Assembly (NCBI RefSeq): GCF_001424875.1
Contig: NZ_LMCT01000028.1
Coordinates: 1 to 44,375 of the forward strand
Reading direction: 5' to 3'
DNA: 44,375 nucleotides
Source: Kitasatospora sp. Root107
GTDB lineage: Bacteria > Actinomycetota > Actinomycetes > Streptomycetales > Streptomycetaceae
Shown piece after piece: positions 33,800 through 41,817 of the stretch (positions are counted from its first letter, which is position 1; every line of letters begins with the position of its first letter). The translations under genes were made by a program, and so were the position numbers. The notes under the pieces are model-generated. The model was not told the DNA's origin and did not search any database. It worked only from the letters and a program-made list of their open reading frames with translations.

Positions 33800-35800
33800 T
33801 CAGTTGAGCGTCCACCTCTGGTTGTTCTGGCCGTTGCAGCTCCACAGGATCATCCTGGTGCCGTTGGCGGCCGCGCCGCCCTCGGCGTCGAGGCACAGGC
33901 CCGACGCGTTGTTGGTGACACTGCCGTTGGAGTTGACGGTCCACTTCTGGTTCGTGCCGTTGGTGCAGTCCCACAGGACGACCTTGGTGCCGTTCGCCGC
34001 GCTGCCCCCCTCCGCGTCCAGGCACTTGTTGCCGTAGACGACGAGCTCGCCCCGCGAGGTCCGGGTGAAGGTCTCGTTCCGGCCGCCGGAACAGTCCCAC
34101 AGGATGGCCTGGCTGCCGTTGGCGACAGTGTTCATCGCGAAGTCGACACAGCGGTTGGCCGTGGCGGTCACCAGGGCGACGCCGTCGGTGCCGGGGATGT
34201 CCTGGACGCGGACGGCGTCGATGTCGGGCGCGGTGCTGCCCGGGACGGTGGCGAAGCGCACCGTGTTCGCGCTTCTGGCCAGGTGGGCGAGGACGGACAC
34301 GGTCCGGTAGGTCGCGGCGGAGCCGGTGGGCGGGAAGGACACCTCGTACGCGTACTGGCCGTTGACCTGGATGGTGGCCTTGCGGGCGGAGCTGCCGCCG
34401 TTGGCGTAGCTGATGTCCACCAGCTTGGTGCCCGCCGCGCCGGCGGTGACGCCGGTGAAGGTCGGTGTGGTGGCGGTCGAGGTGTCCTCGAAGGTGGCGC
34501 CGGCCGCCTCGGTGCCGGAGACGGTCAGGAGCACCGCGTCGTTCGCCGGGACGGTGGTGGTGTAGCCGGTGGCGAACGATCCGGCGTCGGCGCGCGACCA
34601 GACGTTGCGCACCGAGGTGGTGGCCGTGGTCAGGCCGAGGTCGGCCCAGCGGACGGTCATCTGGGCGGAGGATCCGGTGCGGTTGAGCAGTAGTACGGCA
34701 CGCTTGCCGGTTCCGGAGAGCACTTTGGAGTACACCTGGAGGTTCCTGGTGTCCTCGGCCACCTTGACGCCCTGCAGCCCGCGCGCGTCCTGGTCGATGG
34801 CGAGGACCTCGGGCTGGGTGAGGATGTCGCGGGTGGTGGTGCTCATCGTGGCCAGGTTGTTGCCCGTCAGCAGCGGTGCCCCGGATATCGCCCACAGGCT
34901 CATGTGAAGCCGGTTCTGAGCGGCGTTCAGGCCGTTCATCCCGACCATCATCATGTCGAGGTCGTTGGTGTAACCGGTGTGCTGCGCCGCCGGGTGGATT
35001 CCCTGGTCGAAGTTGGTGAGCATCTTGGCCGTGTCCGCGGTCTGGCCGTAGAAGATGATGTCGTTGCTGGTACGCCACAGGTCGCCGGTACCCGTTGCCC
35101 AGTTCCAGGTCAGGCCGGTTCCCCACTCGCAGACCGACAGGACGAGCCTGCGGCCGGTGACGGCGCTCGCGGCCTCGTGGGCGGCGTCGATCGCCTTGTA
35201 CGTCGCCTCCTGGTTCAGCCCTTCCACCCGACCGCCACAGAAGTCGATCTTGACGTAGTCGAAGCCCCAGCGCTGGAAGGTCTCCAGGTCCTGCTGGTAG
35301 TGGCCCTCCATGCCGGTGTTGGGGGCGGCGGGCCGGGTGGTCGGGTAGTAGAAGCCACAGCCCTGCTTGCCCGCGTCGGTGTAGATGCCGGCCTTGAGGC
35401 CCTTGCCGTGGAGGTAGTCGGCGACGGCCTTCATGCCTCCTGGCCACAGACTCTCGCTCACAGCGATGTTGCCGCTCGCGTCGCGAGCGCCCTGCCACCA
35501 GCCGTCGTCGAGGTTGATGTAGTTGTACCCGGCGGCAGCCATGCCCGAGGAGACCATGGCGTCGGCCTGCTGCTTGATGACGTTGAAATCGATACTGCTG
35601 GCGAAGGTGTTCCAGGAGGCCCAGCCGAGCGGCGGCGGGGTGACACCGATCTGGGTGGTGCTGACGGCCGCCGGCTCCGAGTGCAGCGGCACCGGCGACG
35701 GCCTGCCGCCGATGGCGGCCAGCCCGGCCAGGGCGAGTACGAGCGTGAGGAACTGCGCGGCGATCCGACGGGTCCAGCTCGGTTTTGCGGTGTGCGACAT
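33800..35800 (-). CDS. Secreted GH27 alpha-galactosidase with C-terminal CBM35-like and CBM13 domains
   Basis: The 666-residue protein has a Sec signal (AAQFLTLVLALAGLAAIGG). The GH27 barrel begins PPPLGWASWNTFASSIDF and contains GYNYINLDDGWWQG, nucleophile Asp186 in YVKIDFCGG, and acid/base Asp282 in TNDLDMMMVG. After the family's C-terminal beta-domain (about residues 345-405) comes a galactose-binding-like domain (GATFEDTSTATTPTFTGVTA to DIDAVRVQDIP), resembling CBM35. A CBM13 trefoil follows (NRCVDFAMNT, GNKCLDAEGGSAANG, SGLCLDAEGGAAANG). The ATG at 35800 has AGGGAG upstream; an in-frame TTG at 35827 is less likely. It would remove alpha-galactosyl residues from galactomannan or similar polymers. 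No class-3 box is seen; a small TGAC-N5-GTCA repeat lies at 35836-35848. Confidence 0.93.
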   Translation of the reverse strand: MSHTAKPSWTRRIAAQFLTLVLALAGLAAIGGRPSPVPLHSEPAAVSTTQIGVTPPPLGWASWNTFASSIDFNVIKQQADAMVSSGMAAAGYNYINLDDGWWQGARDASGNIAVSESLWPGGMKAVADYLHGKGLKAGIYTDAGKQGCGFYYPTTRPAAPNTGMEGHYQQDLETFQRWGFDYVKIDFCGGRVEGLNQEATYKAIDAAHEAASAVTGRRLVLSVCEWGTGLTWNWATGTGDLWRTSNDIIFYGQTADTAKMLTNFDQGIHPAAQHTGYTNDLDMMMVGMNGLNAAQNRLHMSLWAISGAPLLTGNNLATMSTTTRDILTQPEVLAIDQDARGLQGVKVAEDTRNLQVYSKVLSGTGKRAVLLLNRTGSSAQMTVRWADLGLTTATTSVRNVWSRADAGSFATGYTTTVPANDAVLLTVSGTEAAGATFEDTSTATTPTFTGVTAGAAGTKLVDISYANGGSSARKATIQVNGQYAYEVSFPPTGSAATYRTVSVLAHLARSANTVRFATVPGSTAPDIDAVRVQDIPGTDGVALVTATANRCVDFAMNTVANGSQAILWDCSGGRNETFTRTSRGELVVYGNKCLDAEGGSAANGTKVVLWDCTNGTNQKWTVNSNGSVTNNASGLCLDAEGGAAANGTRMILWSCNGQNNQRWTLN

Positions 35801-35963
35801 ACGGCTCCCTGGTGGCGAACTTCTCAACGAAAAAATGACGGACGGTCAGCGCACGCATGACCGGGGGACCGGGTGGGTTCCGACGACCCGGCCGGGAGCG
35901 CCCCGAGGCACCCCCGGCCGGGCGAGGACCGGCGCGCGACCCTCGGCGCGCGCCGATCACTAT

Positions 35964-35985
35964 CTAGTGCCGCCCCCGGCACTAG
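35964..35985 (-). terminator. Hairpin terminator of the GH10-CBM13 gene
   Basis: CTAGTGCCG (35964-35972) and CGGCACTAG (35977-35985) pair perfectly around CCCC, 12 bp beyond the xylanase stop. The flanking CTAG tetramers are rare in such GC-rich DNA. Confidence 0.75.
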
Positions 35986-35997
35986 TTCGGAGGCCGG

Positions 35998-37419
35998 TCA
36001 GGTGCGGGTCCAGCGCTGGTTGTCGCCGCCGTTGCAGGTCCAGATGGCGAGCTTGCTGCCGTTCGCCGTGGCCTTGGCGGTGACGTCCAGGCACTTGCCC
36101 GCGCCGACCGCGGCGATGGTGCCGTCGGCGTTGAGCCGCCACTGCTGGTTGGACTGCCCGCTGCAGTCCCAGATGATCACGCTCGTGCCGTCCGTGGTGC
36201 CCCGGCCGTTCACGTCCAGGCACTTGTTCCCGTACACCCGCAGCTCACCGGCGGCCGTCACGGTCCACTGCTGGTTGGACTGCCCGCTGCAGTCCCAGAT
36301 CTGCGCCTGCGCACCGTTGGTCTGCGAGGCACCCGTGACGTCCAGGCACCGGCCCGAAGCGACACCCTTGATCGCACTGCCGCCGGCCGGGGTGGTGGCG
36401 TTCAGAGTGTCCAGGACGGCGTAGTAGGCAGGCTTCTTCCCGTAGTTGCCGTCGAGGAGGAGGGGCGTGTCGGAGGCGCGCCAGGAGTACTTGTCGGTGA
36501 CGCCCCAGGTGGTCGTGCCGGTGCAGCGGGCGACCGCCATGCAGGCTCGGGTGACGGCGCGGTAGGCGTCGGCCTGGGCGGTTCCCGAGCCGGAGATGTC
36601 GAGTTCGGTGATCTGCACGTCGACGCCGAGGGCGGCGAACTGGGCAAGGTTCTGCTGGTAGTTGCCCGGCACCTGGCCGAAGTGCGACTGGAGACCGACG
36701 CAGTCGATCGGGACGCCGCGCGCCTTGAAGTCGCGGACCATGTTGTAGACGCCCTGGGTCTTGGCCGCGGTGGCGTCGTCGATGTTGTAGTCGTTGTAGC
36801 AGAGCTTGGCGCCGGGGTCCGCCGCCCGGGCGGCGCGGAACGCCTCCTCGATGAAGCCGTTGCCGAGCTTCTGCTGGAAGACCGAGGTGCGCAGGCTGCC
36901 GACGGGGCCGCCGTCGGTGAACGCCTCGTTGACCACGTCCCAGGCGTAGATCTTGCCCTTGTAACGGCCCGCCACGTTGGCGATGTGGTTGTTCATCGCC
37001 GACCGGACGTCGGTGGCGTTGCTCAGGTTCTGTACCCAGGAGGGGAGTTGGGAGTGCCACACCAGCGTGTGGCCACGCACCTTCATGCCCTTGCTGACGG
37101 CGTGGTTGACGATCTGGTCGGCGCCGCCGTAGGTGAAGGAGTTGCGGGACGGCTCGGTGGCGTCCCACTTCATCTCGTTCTCCGGGGTCACGGCGTTGAA
37201 CTCCTGGTCCAGGGCCGCGACATAGGCCGCCTCGCCGAGCCGGCCCGCCGCCACGGCGGCGCCGTAGTACCGGCCGCTCTGGGCGGCGGCACCGCCCAGG
37301 GTGCCGGCGGCCGCAGCCGCGACGGGGACGGTGGTCGCGGTGACGGCGACTGTGAGGCCCAGGACGCCGGTGGCGAGTAGGGCACCGATCTTGCGGGAGG
37401 GAACGTTTGGTACGCGCAT
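35998..37419 (-). CDS. Secreted GH10 endo-1,4-beta-xylanase with C-terminal CBM13 (XlnA architecture)
   Basis: The 473-residue protein has a Sec signal (IGALLATGVLGLTVAVTATT, cleavage in the Ala-rich stretch). The GH10 domain reads GRYYGAAVAAGRLGEAAYVA, TPENEMKWDATEPSRNSF, RGHTLVWHSQLPSWVQ, acid/base Glu165 in WDVVNEAFTDGG, nucleophile Glu272 in VQITELDISG, then TWGVTDKYSWR. From about residue 350 a CBM13 trefoil follows with three repeats ending SNQQW, SNQQW and DNQRW. This is the domain order of Streptomyces xylanase A. GGAGGCG precedes the ATG at 37419. A 21-bp perfect inverted repeat lies 37 bp before the start. It shares the catalytic fold but not the binding module with the GH10-CBM2 enzyme at 24703, which suggests division of labour on soluble and wall-bound xylan. 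Confidence 0.94.
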   Translation of the reverse strand: MRVPNVPSRKIGALLATGVLGLTVAVTATTVPVAAAAAGTLGGAAAQSGRYYGAAVAAGRLGEAAYVAALDQEFNAVTPENEMKWDATEPSRNSFTYGGADQIVNHAVSKGMKVRGHTLVWHSQLPSWVQNLSNATDVRSAMNNHIANVAGRYKGKIYAWDVVNEAFTDGGPVGSLRTSVFQQKLGNGFIEEAFRAARAADPGAKLCYNDYNIDDATAAKTQGVYNMVRDFKARGVPIDCVGLQSHFGQVPGNYQQNLAQFAALGVDVQITELDISGSGTAQADAYRAVTRACMAVARCTGTTTWGVTDKYSWRASDTPLLLDGNYGKKPAYYAVLDTLNATTPAGGSAIKGVASGRCLDVTGASQTNGAQAQIWDCSGQSNQQWTVTAAGELRVYGNKCLDVNGRGTTDGTSVIIWDCSGQSNQQWRLNADGTIAAVGAGKCLDVTAKATANGSKLAIWTCNGGDNQRWTRT

Positions 37420-37455
37420 GGCTGCGCCTCCGTTGTTCGGATCACGGGGTGGGGG

Positions 37456-37476
37456 CCACGAAGGGAACCTTCGTGG
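37456..37476 (-). promoter_or_regulatory. Perfect inverted repeat in the leader of the GH10-CBM13 gene
   Basis: CCACGAAGG and CCTTCGTGG (9-bp arms, 37456-37464 and 37468-37476) around GAA, 37 bp before the start codon. It could be an operator or a leader hairpin. It contains CGAA/TTCG half-sites, but with 7-bp spacing unlike the CGAAA-N-TTTCG sites. Confidence 0.6.
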
Positions 37477-37799
37477 GGTCGAGATCACGATCCGCCGCCA
37501 GATCGCCGTGGGGCGCGGGGTGGCCTGCCGCCGTCACCACCGGGCACGGCAGGGGCGCCTCCGGACCATAGAGTGGAGAGCAGTTGAGGGCACGTCAAGG
37601 TGTTCCCGCGTGGCCACAAGCGGCCACCACGGCGGTCGTTGAACTTTTTACCGAGGCGGCCCAGGTCAGAGCCGCGCGGCCCGGCGGGTGGACTTTCCTC
37701 TCGGTGACGGCTCCCTTGACGAGCGTTCGGGCGCCGTGCTTTTCTCCGGACGTCACCACCAACCTCCCCAAGCCGCAGGGGAGTTGTCAGACATCAGAT

Positions 37800-37813
37800 T
37801 GTTAGCGCTCACA
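37800..37813 (+). promoter_or_regulatory. Orphan class-3 LacI-type box
   Basis: TGTTAGCGCTCACA, identical to the box before the GH2 gene (30562-30575). It lies 380 bp upstream of the GH10-CBM13 start (minus) and 127 bp before a well-formed start site at 37940 (plus) that has no gene behind it. Confidence 0.75.
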
Positions 37814-37985
37814 TCTCACGCACCTGTTCCGGGCCTTCGCCTCTGTGGTGCCGGTCCGGATTCACGTTCCCCCACCCGCAGGGGCGCCCCCATGCCGTTG
37901 CACGGGCGCCCCTGCCTGAATGTGATCAGAGGAGACAACATGACGGGTACCGGCAGGGCCTCACGGTCTTGCCCCGACGGCACGA
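37814..37985 (+). other. Apparent leader and start of a lost plus-strand gene
   Basis: After the LacI-type box come a 12-bp-stem hairpin (37878-37889 against 37904-37915, loop of 14 nt), then AGAGGAG (about 37926) and an ATG at 37940 with ideal spacing. The reading frame gives MTGTGRASRSCPDG and then runs straight into the terminator stem of the convergent GH127 gene, so no protein is encoded. I read it as regulatory and translation-start DNA left by deletion of a coding region. The rest of the 675-bp gap (37420-38094) shows no other gene; a weak TTGACG-N17-CTTTTC lies at 37716-37744. Confidence 0.45.
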
Positions 37986-38023
37986 ACCGTCGGCGGGCCC
38001 CAGGGTCGGGGCCCGCCGACGGT
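37986..38023 (-). terminator. Very strong hairpin terminator of the GH127 gene
   Basis: Arms 37986-38001 and 38008-38023 pair perfectly over 16 bp around AGGGTC, about 70 bp beyond the GH127 stop. Confidence 0.8.
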
Positions 38024-38094
38024 CGGCAGGGTGGTGCGGGCTTTCTACCTGTCGTCGCGATCGGCCGGTGGCGACGGCGCGACTCGACGCCGGG

Positions 38095-40818
38095 TCAGAT
38101 GAAGCGCCACAGGTGGTCGTTGGTGCCGTTGTCGTCCCAGAGGACGGCCTGGGCGCCGTTGGCGGTGGAGGCGCCGGAGACGCCGAGGACGCGGCCGCTG
38201 TTGGCGCACTGGATCCTGAAGGTGTCGCCGCCGCCGTGGCGCAGGCGCCACCGGTGGTCGGCGGTGCCGTTGTCCGCCCACTGGACGATCCGGGCGCCGT
38301 TGGCGGTGCCGCCGTTCTCCACGGCGAGGACCTTGCCGCTGTTGGAGTTGCGCAGGCGCAGGTAGCCGCCGGTGTCGAGGACGGCCGTCCAGAGGTGGTC
38401 GGCGGTGCCGTTGTCGTCCCACTGGACGGCGAGGCCCCCGTCGGCGGTGGACATGGACTGCACGCCGAGCACCCGCCCGCTGGCGACGTTCTGGATGCGC
38501 CTGGCACCGTCGGGGGCGAACTGCCACTGGCCGGAGAGGGCGCCGCTGTCGGGCACCTGTACGGCTGCGGCGCCCTGGGCGGTGGAGCCGCCCGCGATGC
38601 CGAGCAGCTTGGCGGTGTGGACGTTCTGGAGCTTGTGGTAGCCGTTGCCGGCGTCGACGACGGTCCACCGGTGGTCGGCGGTGCCGCTGTCGGCCCACTG
38701 GAGGATCGGGGCGTTGTCGGCGTCGGACATGTCCTTCACGCCGAGCACCTTGCCGCTGTTGAGGTTGCGCAGCCGCAGTGCGGTGCCGTCGACGATGAGC
38801 GCCCAGTTGTGGTCGGCGGTGCCGGTGTCGGCCCACTGCAGGGCGAGGCCGCCGTCGGCGGTGGACATGTTCTGGATGCCGAGGACGAGTCCGCTGGCTG
38901 CGTTGACGAGACGGAAGCCCGTGGTGTCGGTCCGCCAGTAGACGTTGTAGTTGAAGCCCTGGGCGTCGTGGAAGGGGCCGAGGTTGACGGTCGCTCCGTT
39001 GGCAGTGGCCGTGAAAGCGAGTGCGGTGCTGCTGGTCCGGGTGACCGAGGAGGGGACCAGGGCCGGGAGGGCGGACAGCGCGGTGCTGCCGTAGTTGCCG
39101 GCCAGCACGGCGGGGCCGTAGGTGATCGCCGCGACACCGGGGTTGTCGTTGGCGGCCTGGAGGGCCACCCGCATGGGGAGCTTCACGGTGACGGTGTCGC
39201 CGGAGGTCCAGGACCGGGTGAGGGTGGCGTAGGTGCCCGGGGTGGCCACGACGCTCTGGGCGACGCCGTTGACGCTGACGGTGGCGCCCGAGGTCCAGGC
39301 GGGGATGCGGACGCGGATCGACCAGGTCCCGCCGACGCTGCCGGTGAACTTGAGCGTCGTGGTGTCCTCGGCCGGGTACGCGGTGGTCTGGGTGACCGTG
39401 ATGCCTCGCTGGGTCCAGTCCAGGACCGAGGGGAGGAACAGGTTCACCGTGAGGGTGGTGCCGTCGTGGAAGTAGATCGAGTCCATCAGCTTGGTGTTGG
39501 ACTCGACGCCCGTCCCCTGGCAGCACCAGAAGGTGCCGTAGTCGGTGCTCCAGGTGCCGCCGCCCCAGGCCGGGCCCTTGCCGCGGCGGCCGCCCGGGTT
39601 GAGGGAACTGAAGTAGGTGATGTGTCCGTGCGGATCGGCCGGGTTCTGGGCGCCGATGACGTGGTTGAGCAGCGCCTTCTCGTAGAAGTCGAAGTATGAG
39701 GCCCGGTCGGGGTTCAGCTGCCACAGTTCCCGGGTCAGCTTGAGCATGTTGTAGGAGTTGCAGAGCTCGCAGGTGTCGTCGTTGAGGTAGCCGGAGATCG
39801 CGTTCGCGGCTCGGAAGTGCTCCGCCTGGCTGTTGCCGCCGATGGCGTAAGTATGCGCGCCAGTGGTGATCGCCCAGGCGTTGGTGGCGATGTCGCGGTA
39901 GCGGGTCGTCCCGGTGGCCTTGTACTCGCGGACGGCTCCGATCCACTTGGGCACCTGCGTGTTGGCATGTATACCGTTGAGTTGGTCCAGGTTCGCGGCG
40001 AGGGGGTCGAAGACCGCGGCGTGGTCGAACCGCTGAGCGGTGGTCAGCCAGCGTGCGTCGCCGGTCTGTTGGTAGAGATCGGCCAGCACTTCGTTCATGC
40101 CGCCGAACTCGGTGCCCATCAAGGACTGCATCGTGCTGTAGCTGAGCGCGGCGGTGCGTCGGTCGACCCAGCCGGCGAGCGCGAGGAGCACGTCGCGGGC
40201 CTGCGTGCTGCCCATGAGGCGCCACACGTCGAGCAGACCGGCCATGGTCTTGTGGATGCAGTAGTACGGGACGTTGCCGTTGCTCAGCTTGCCCGCTTCG
40301 AGGTTGGCGAAGTCGGCCTCGGGGAAGCCCGAGAGGTAGCCGGCCGAGAAGCCCGCGGTGGCGTTGTTGGCCTGGCACTTGGCGAGTTCGGCCACCATCT
40401 GGTTGGCCTTGTCGCGGCAGGTGGTGTCGCCGAGTGCGGTGGCGGCCTGGGCCCACGCCGTGAGGAAGTGGCCCTGCACGTGGGTGCGGAAGGGGAACGC
40501 CGGGTCGTCCCAACCTCCGGTCGGGGCTGCGGCGTTGGTGGAGAGCCGGTGGTTGGCGCGGAAGTTGTACAGCAGGCGGTCGACGTCGACGAAGCGGAGG
40601 TAGGCCAGGGTGCGGTTCTGGTTGTCGAGCCATCGGCTGCTGGTGAGCCGGACCTGACCCAGGTCGAACGGGAACGTCGACACTCCGACATCGGACCTGA
40701 CCGGGGATGTCTCCGCCGCGGCGGAGACGGAGCCGAGGACGGGGCCGGCTGCGGCGGCTGCGGCCGCCACGCCGGTCGCCTTGATCATGGTGCGGCGGCT
40801 GAAGGGGTGAGCCGGCAT
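38095..40818 (-). CDS. Secreted GH127 beta-L-arabinofuranosidase with tandem ricin-type trefoils
   Basis: The 907-residue protein has a Tat-type signal (SRRTMIKATGVAAAAAAAG). The GH127 barrel follows: FPFDLGQVRLTSSRWLDNQN, GTEFGGMNEVLADLYQQTGD and HTYAIGGNSQAEHF. The cysteine/zinc site known for the family is complete: Glu351 and Cys353 in DDTCELCNS, Cys432-Cys433 in TFWCCQGTG, one of which is the nucleophile. From about residue 620, six repeats of about 45 residues form two predicted trefoils; most end GTADHxW instead of the usual N-Q-x-W. GH127 enzymes release beta-linked L-arabinofuranose, as in hydroxyproline-rich glycoproteins. The ATG at 40818 has GGAG 6 nt upstream; an ATG four codons earlier has none. 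A class-3 box and TTGACA lie about 250 bp upstream. Confidence 0.9.
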   Translation of the reverse strand: MPAHPFSRRTMIKATGVAAAAAAAGPVLGSVSAAAETSPVRSDVGVSTFPFDLGQVRLTSSRWLDNQNRTLAYLRFVDVDRLLYNFRANHRLSTNAAAPTGGWDDPAFPFRTHVQGHFLTAWAQAATALGDTTCRDKANQMVAELAKCQANNATAGFSAGYLSGFPEADFANLEAGKLSNGNVPYYCIHKTMAGLLDVWRLMGSTQARDVLLALAGWVDRRTAALSYSTMQSLMGTEFGGMNEVLADLYQQTGDARWLTTAQRFDHAAVFDPLAANLDQLNGIHANTQVPKWIGAVREYKATGTTRYRDIATNAWAITTGAHTYAIGGNSQAEHFRAANAISGYLNDDTCELCNSYNMLKLTRELWQLNPDRASYFDFYEKALLNHVIGAQNPADPHGHITYFSSLNPGGRRGKGPAWGGGTWSTDYGTFWCCQGTGVESNTKLMDSIYFHDGTTLTVNLFLPSVLDWTQRGITVTQTTAYPAEDTTTLKFTGSVGGTWSIRVRIPAWTSGATVSVNGVAQSVVATPGTYATLTRSWTSGDTVTVKLPMRVALQAANDNPGVAAITYGPAVLAGNYGSTALSALPALVPSSVTRTSSTALAFTATANGATVNLGPFHDAQGFNYNVYWRTDTTGFRLVNAASGLVLGIQNMSTADGGLALQWADTGTADHNWALIVDGTALRLRNLNSGKVLGVKDMSDADNAPILQWADSGTADHRWTVVDAGNGYHKLQNVHTAKLLGIAGGSTAQGAAAVQVPDSGALSGQWQFAPDGARRIQNVASGRVLGVQSMSTADGGLAVQWDDNGTADHLWTAVLDTGGYLRLRNSNSGKVLAVENGGTANGARIVQWADNGTADHRWRLRHGGGDTFRIQCANSGRVLGVSGASTANGAQAVLWDDNGTNDHLWRFI

Positions 40819-41064
40819 GGCGAACTCCATGGTCCGTGAGAGAAGAAGTCGGGGATGGGGATCAGTGGGCAGCGCAGCAGGCACTGCCCGGCGGTGCGGG
40901 CGATCGCGTCACGTTCGCTGCGTCCCCGGCCATCATGTCCTGCGGGGGACGGGGTCGGTGGTGACAGGCGCCGGGGGTACGGCGGCCAAGGGATCCGCGC
41001 ACGAGGGGTGTTGGGCTCTGCGTGGGCGTGCGTCGCCGGCTGCGGCGCCCGTCTGTTGCACGAG

Positions 41065-41091
41065 TGTTAACGCTCACAATTGACGTGTCAA
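41065..41091 (-). promoter_or_regulatory. Promoter and class-3 LacI-type operator of GH127
   Basis: On the minus strand TTGACA (41091-41086) is followed after 7 nt by TGTGAGCGTTAACA (41078-41065), whose end TAACA can act as -10. The geometry equals that before the SGNH esterase. The -35 is itself part of a perfect repeat ATTGAC-N2-GTCAAT (41079-41092). The rest of the 335-bp gap 40819-41153 shows no gene; it would be a leader of about 240 nt. Confidence 0.75.
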
Positions 41092-41153
41092 TAGTTTCGA
41101 CAGCGTTACGCCCTCCGTTGCAGGGACAGCGTTCGGGAGCGCGGCTGAAGGGT

Positions 41154-41714
41154 TCAGGGTTTGTCGGGGCTGATCGCCTTGGCCACTTCGCTCAGATCGT
41201 TGTTCAACTGGTGATCGCGCCCGGGCAGCCGATGCACCTGCGCCTGTGGAATCACGCGGGCATAGAGGTCGGCATGTGACGGTGGTGCCGTGTCGTCCTC
41301 AAGTCCGTGGAAGACGTGCACCCGCGCGCCGTGCGGCAGTCTCGCGCCGAGGTCGCCGGGCAGCTCGAACTCGTCGCCTGGCCAACCACCCTGACCGACG
41401 AACGGGGCGGCAATCAGCACGATCGCCGCAAGCCTGCGCTCCGGCAACTGCTCGGCCAGTGCATGGACGAGGATCGTCCCGCCCACCGAATGGCCTGCCA
41501 CGACCGCGCCGTCCTCCAGGTCCGCCAGCTCGGACCGGATCGCCGGGCCCCACCGGGCGTAACTCGGGTCGCCCTCGTCGGGCATCCGCGGGTAGCGGAC
41601 CTCGTGCTCGTCCCCGAGGGCTCGCCTCAGGCTGTCGACCAGCTTGTCGTCCCATTCGTCGTGCGCGCCCGTGCCGCCGCCCTGGATGAACAAGATCTGC
41701 CGAGTCCCTGCCAT
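41154..41714 (-). CDS. Small alpha/beta hydrolase (RBBP9/YdeN-like)
   Basis: The 186-residue cytoplasmic protein has ILFIQGGGTGAHDEWDDKLV at the start, nucleophile Ser in VVAGHSVGGTILVH, an acidic candidate in FHGLEDDTAPP and His in LPGRDHQLNNDL. These match the RBBP9/YdeN serine-hydrolase group, of unknown substrate. AAGGA lies 8 nt before the ATG. It is on its own, behind the GH127 promoter region, and divergent from the next gene. Confidence 0.87.
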   Translation of the reverse strand: MAGTRQILFIQGGGTGAHDEWDDKLVDSLRRALGDEHEVRYPRMPDEGDPSYARWGPAIRSELADLEDGAVVAGHSVGGTILVHALAEQLPERRLAAIVLIAAPFVGQGGWPGDEFELPGDLGARLPHGARVHVFHGLEDDTAPPSHADLYARVIPQAQVHRLPGRDHQLNNDLSEVAKAISPDKP

Positions 41715-41817
41715 GGCGATCGTCCTTCGCACCCTCGTAACGGCCGACCTGATACCCGCCGCCGGCCAGTGCCAACCCTGGCGGGCGGGGGCCGATCCGG
41801 GCTCGCAGGATGGAGGC

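Noticed and set aside
35270..35279. AGCGCT-centred palindromes inside coding regions (for example near 35270 and 36008)
   Set aside because: They arise from codons for Gln-Arg-Trp in CBM13 repeats or barrel segments and lack the flanking operator bases.
37688..38365. Plus-strand open frame of about 225 codons starting before the orphan box
   Set aside because: It runs through the terminator and antisense to the GH127 trefoils, with low-complexity Arg/Pro composition; only the short start at 37940 has translation signals.
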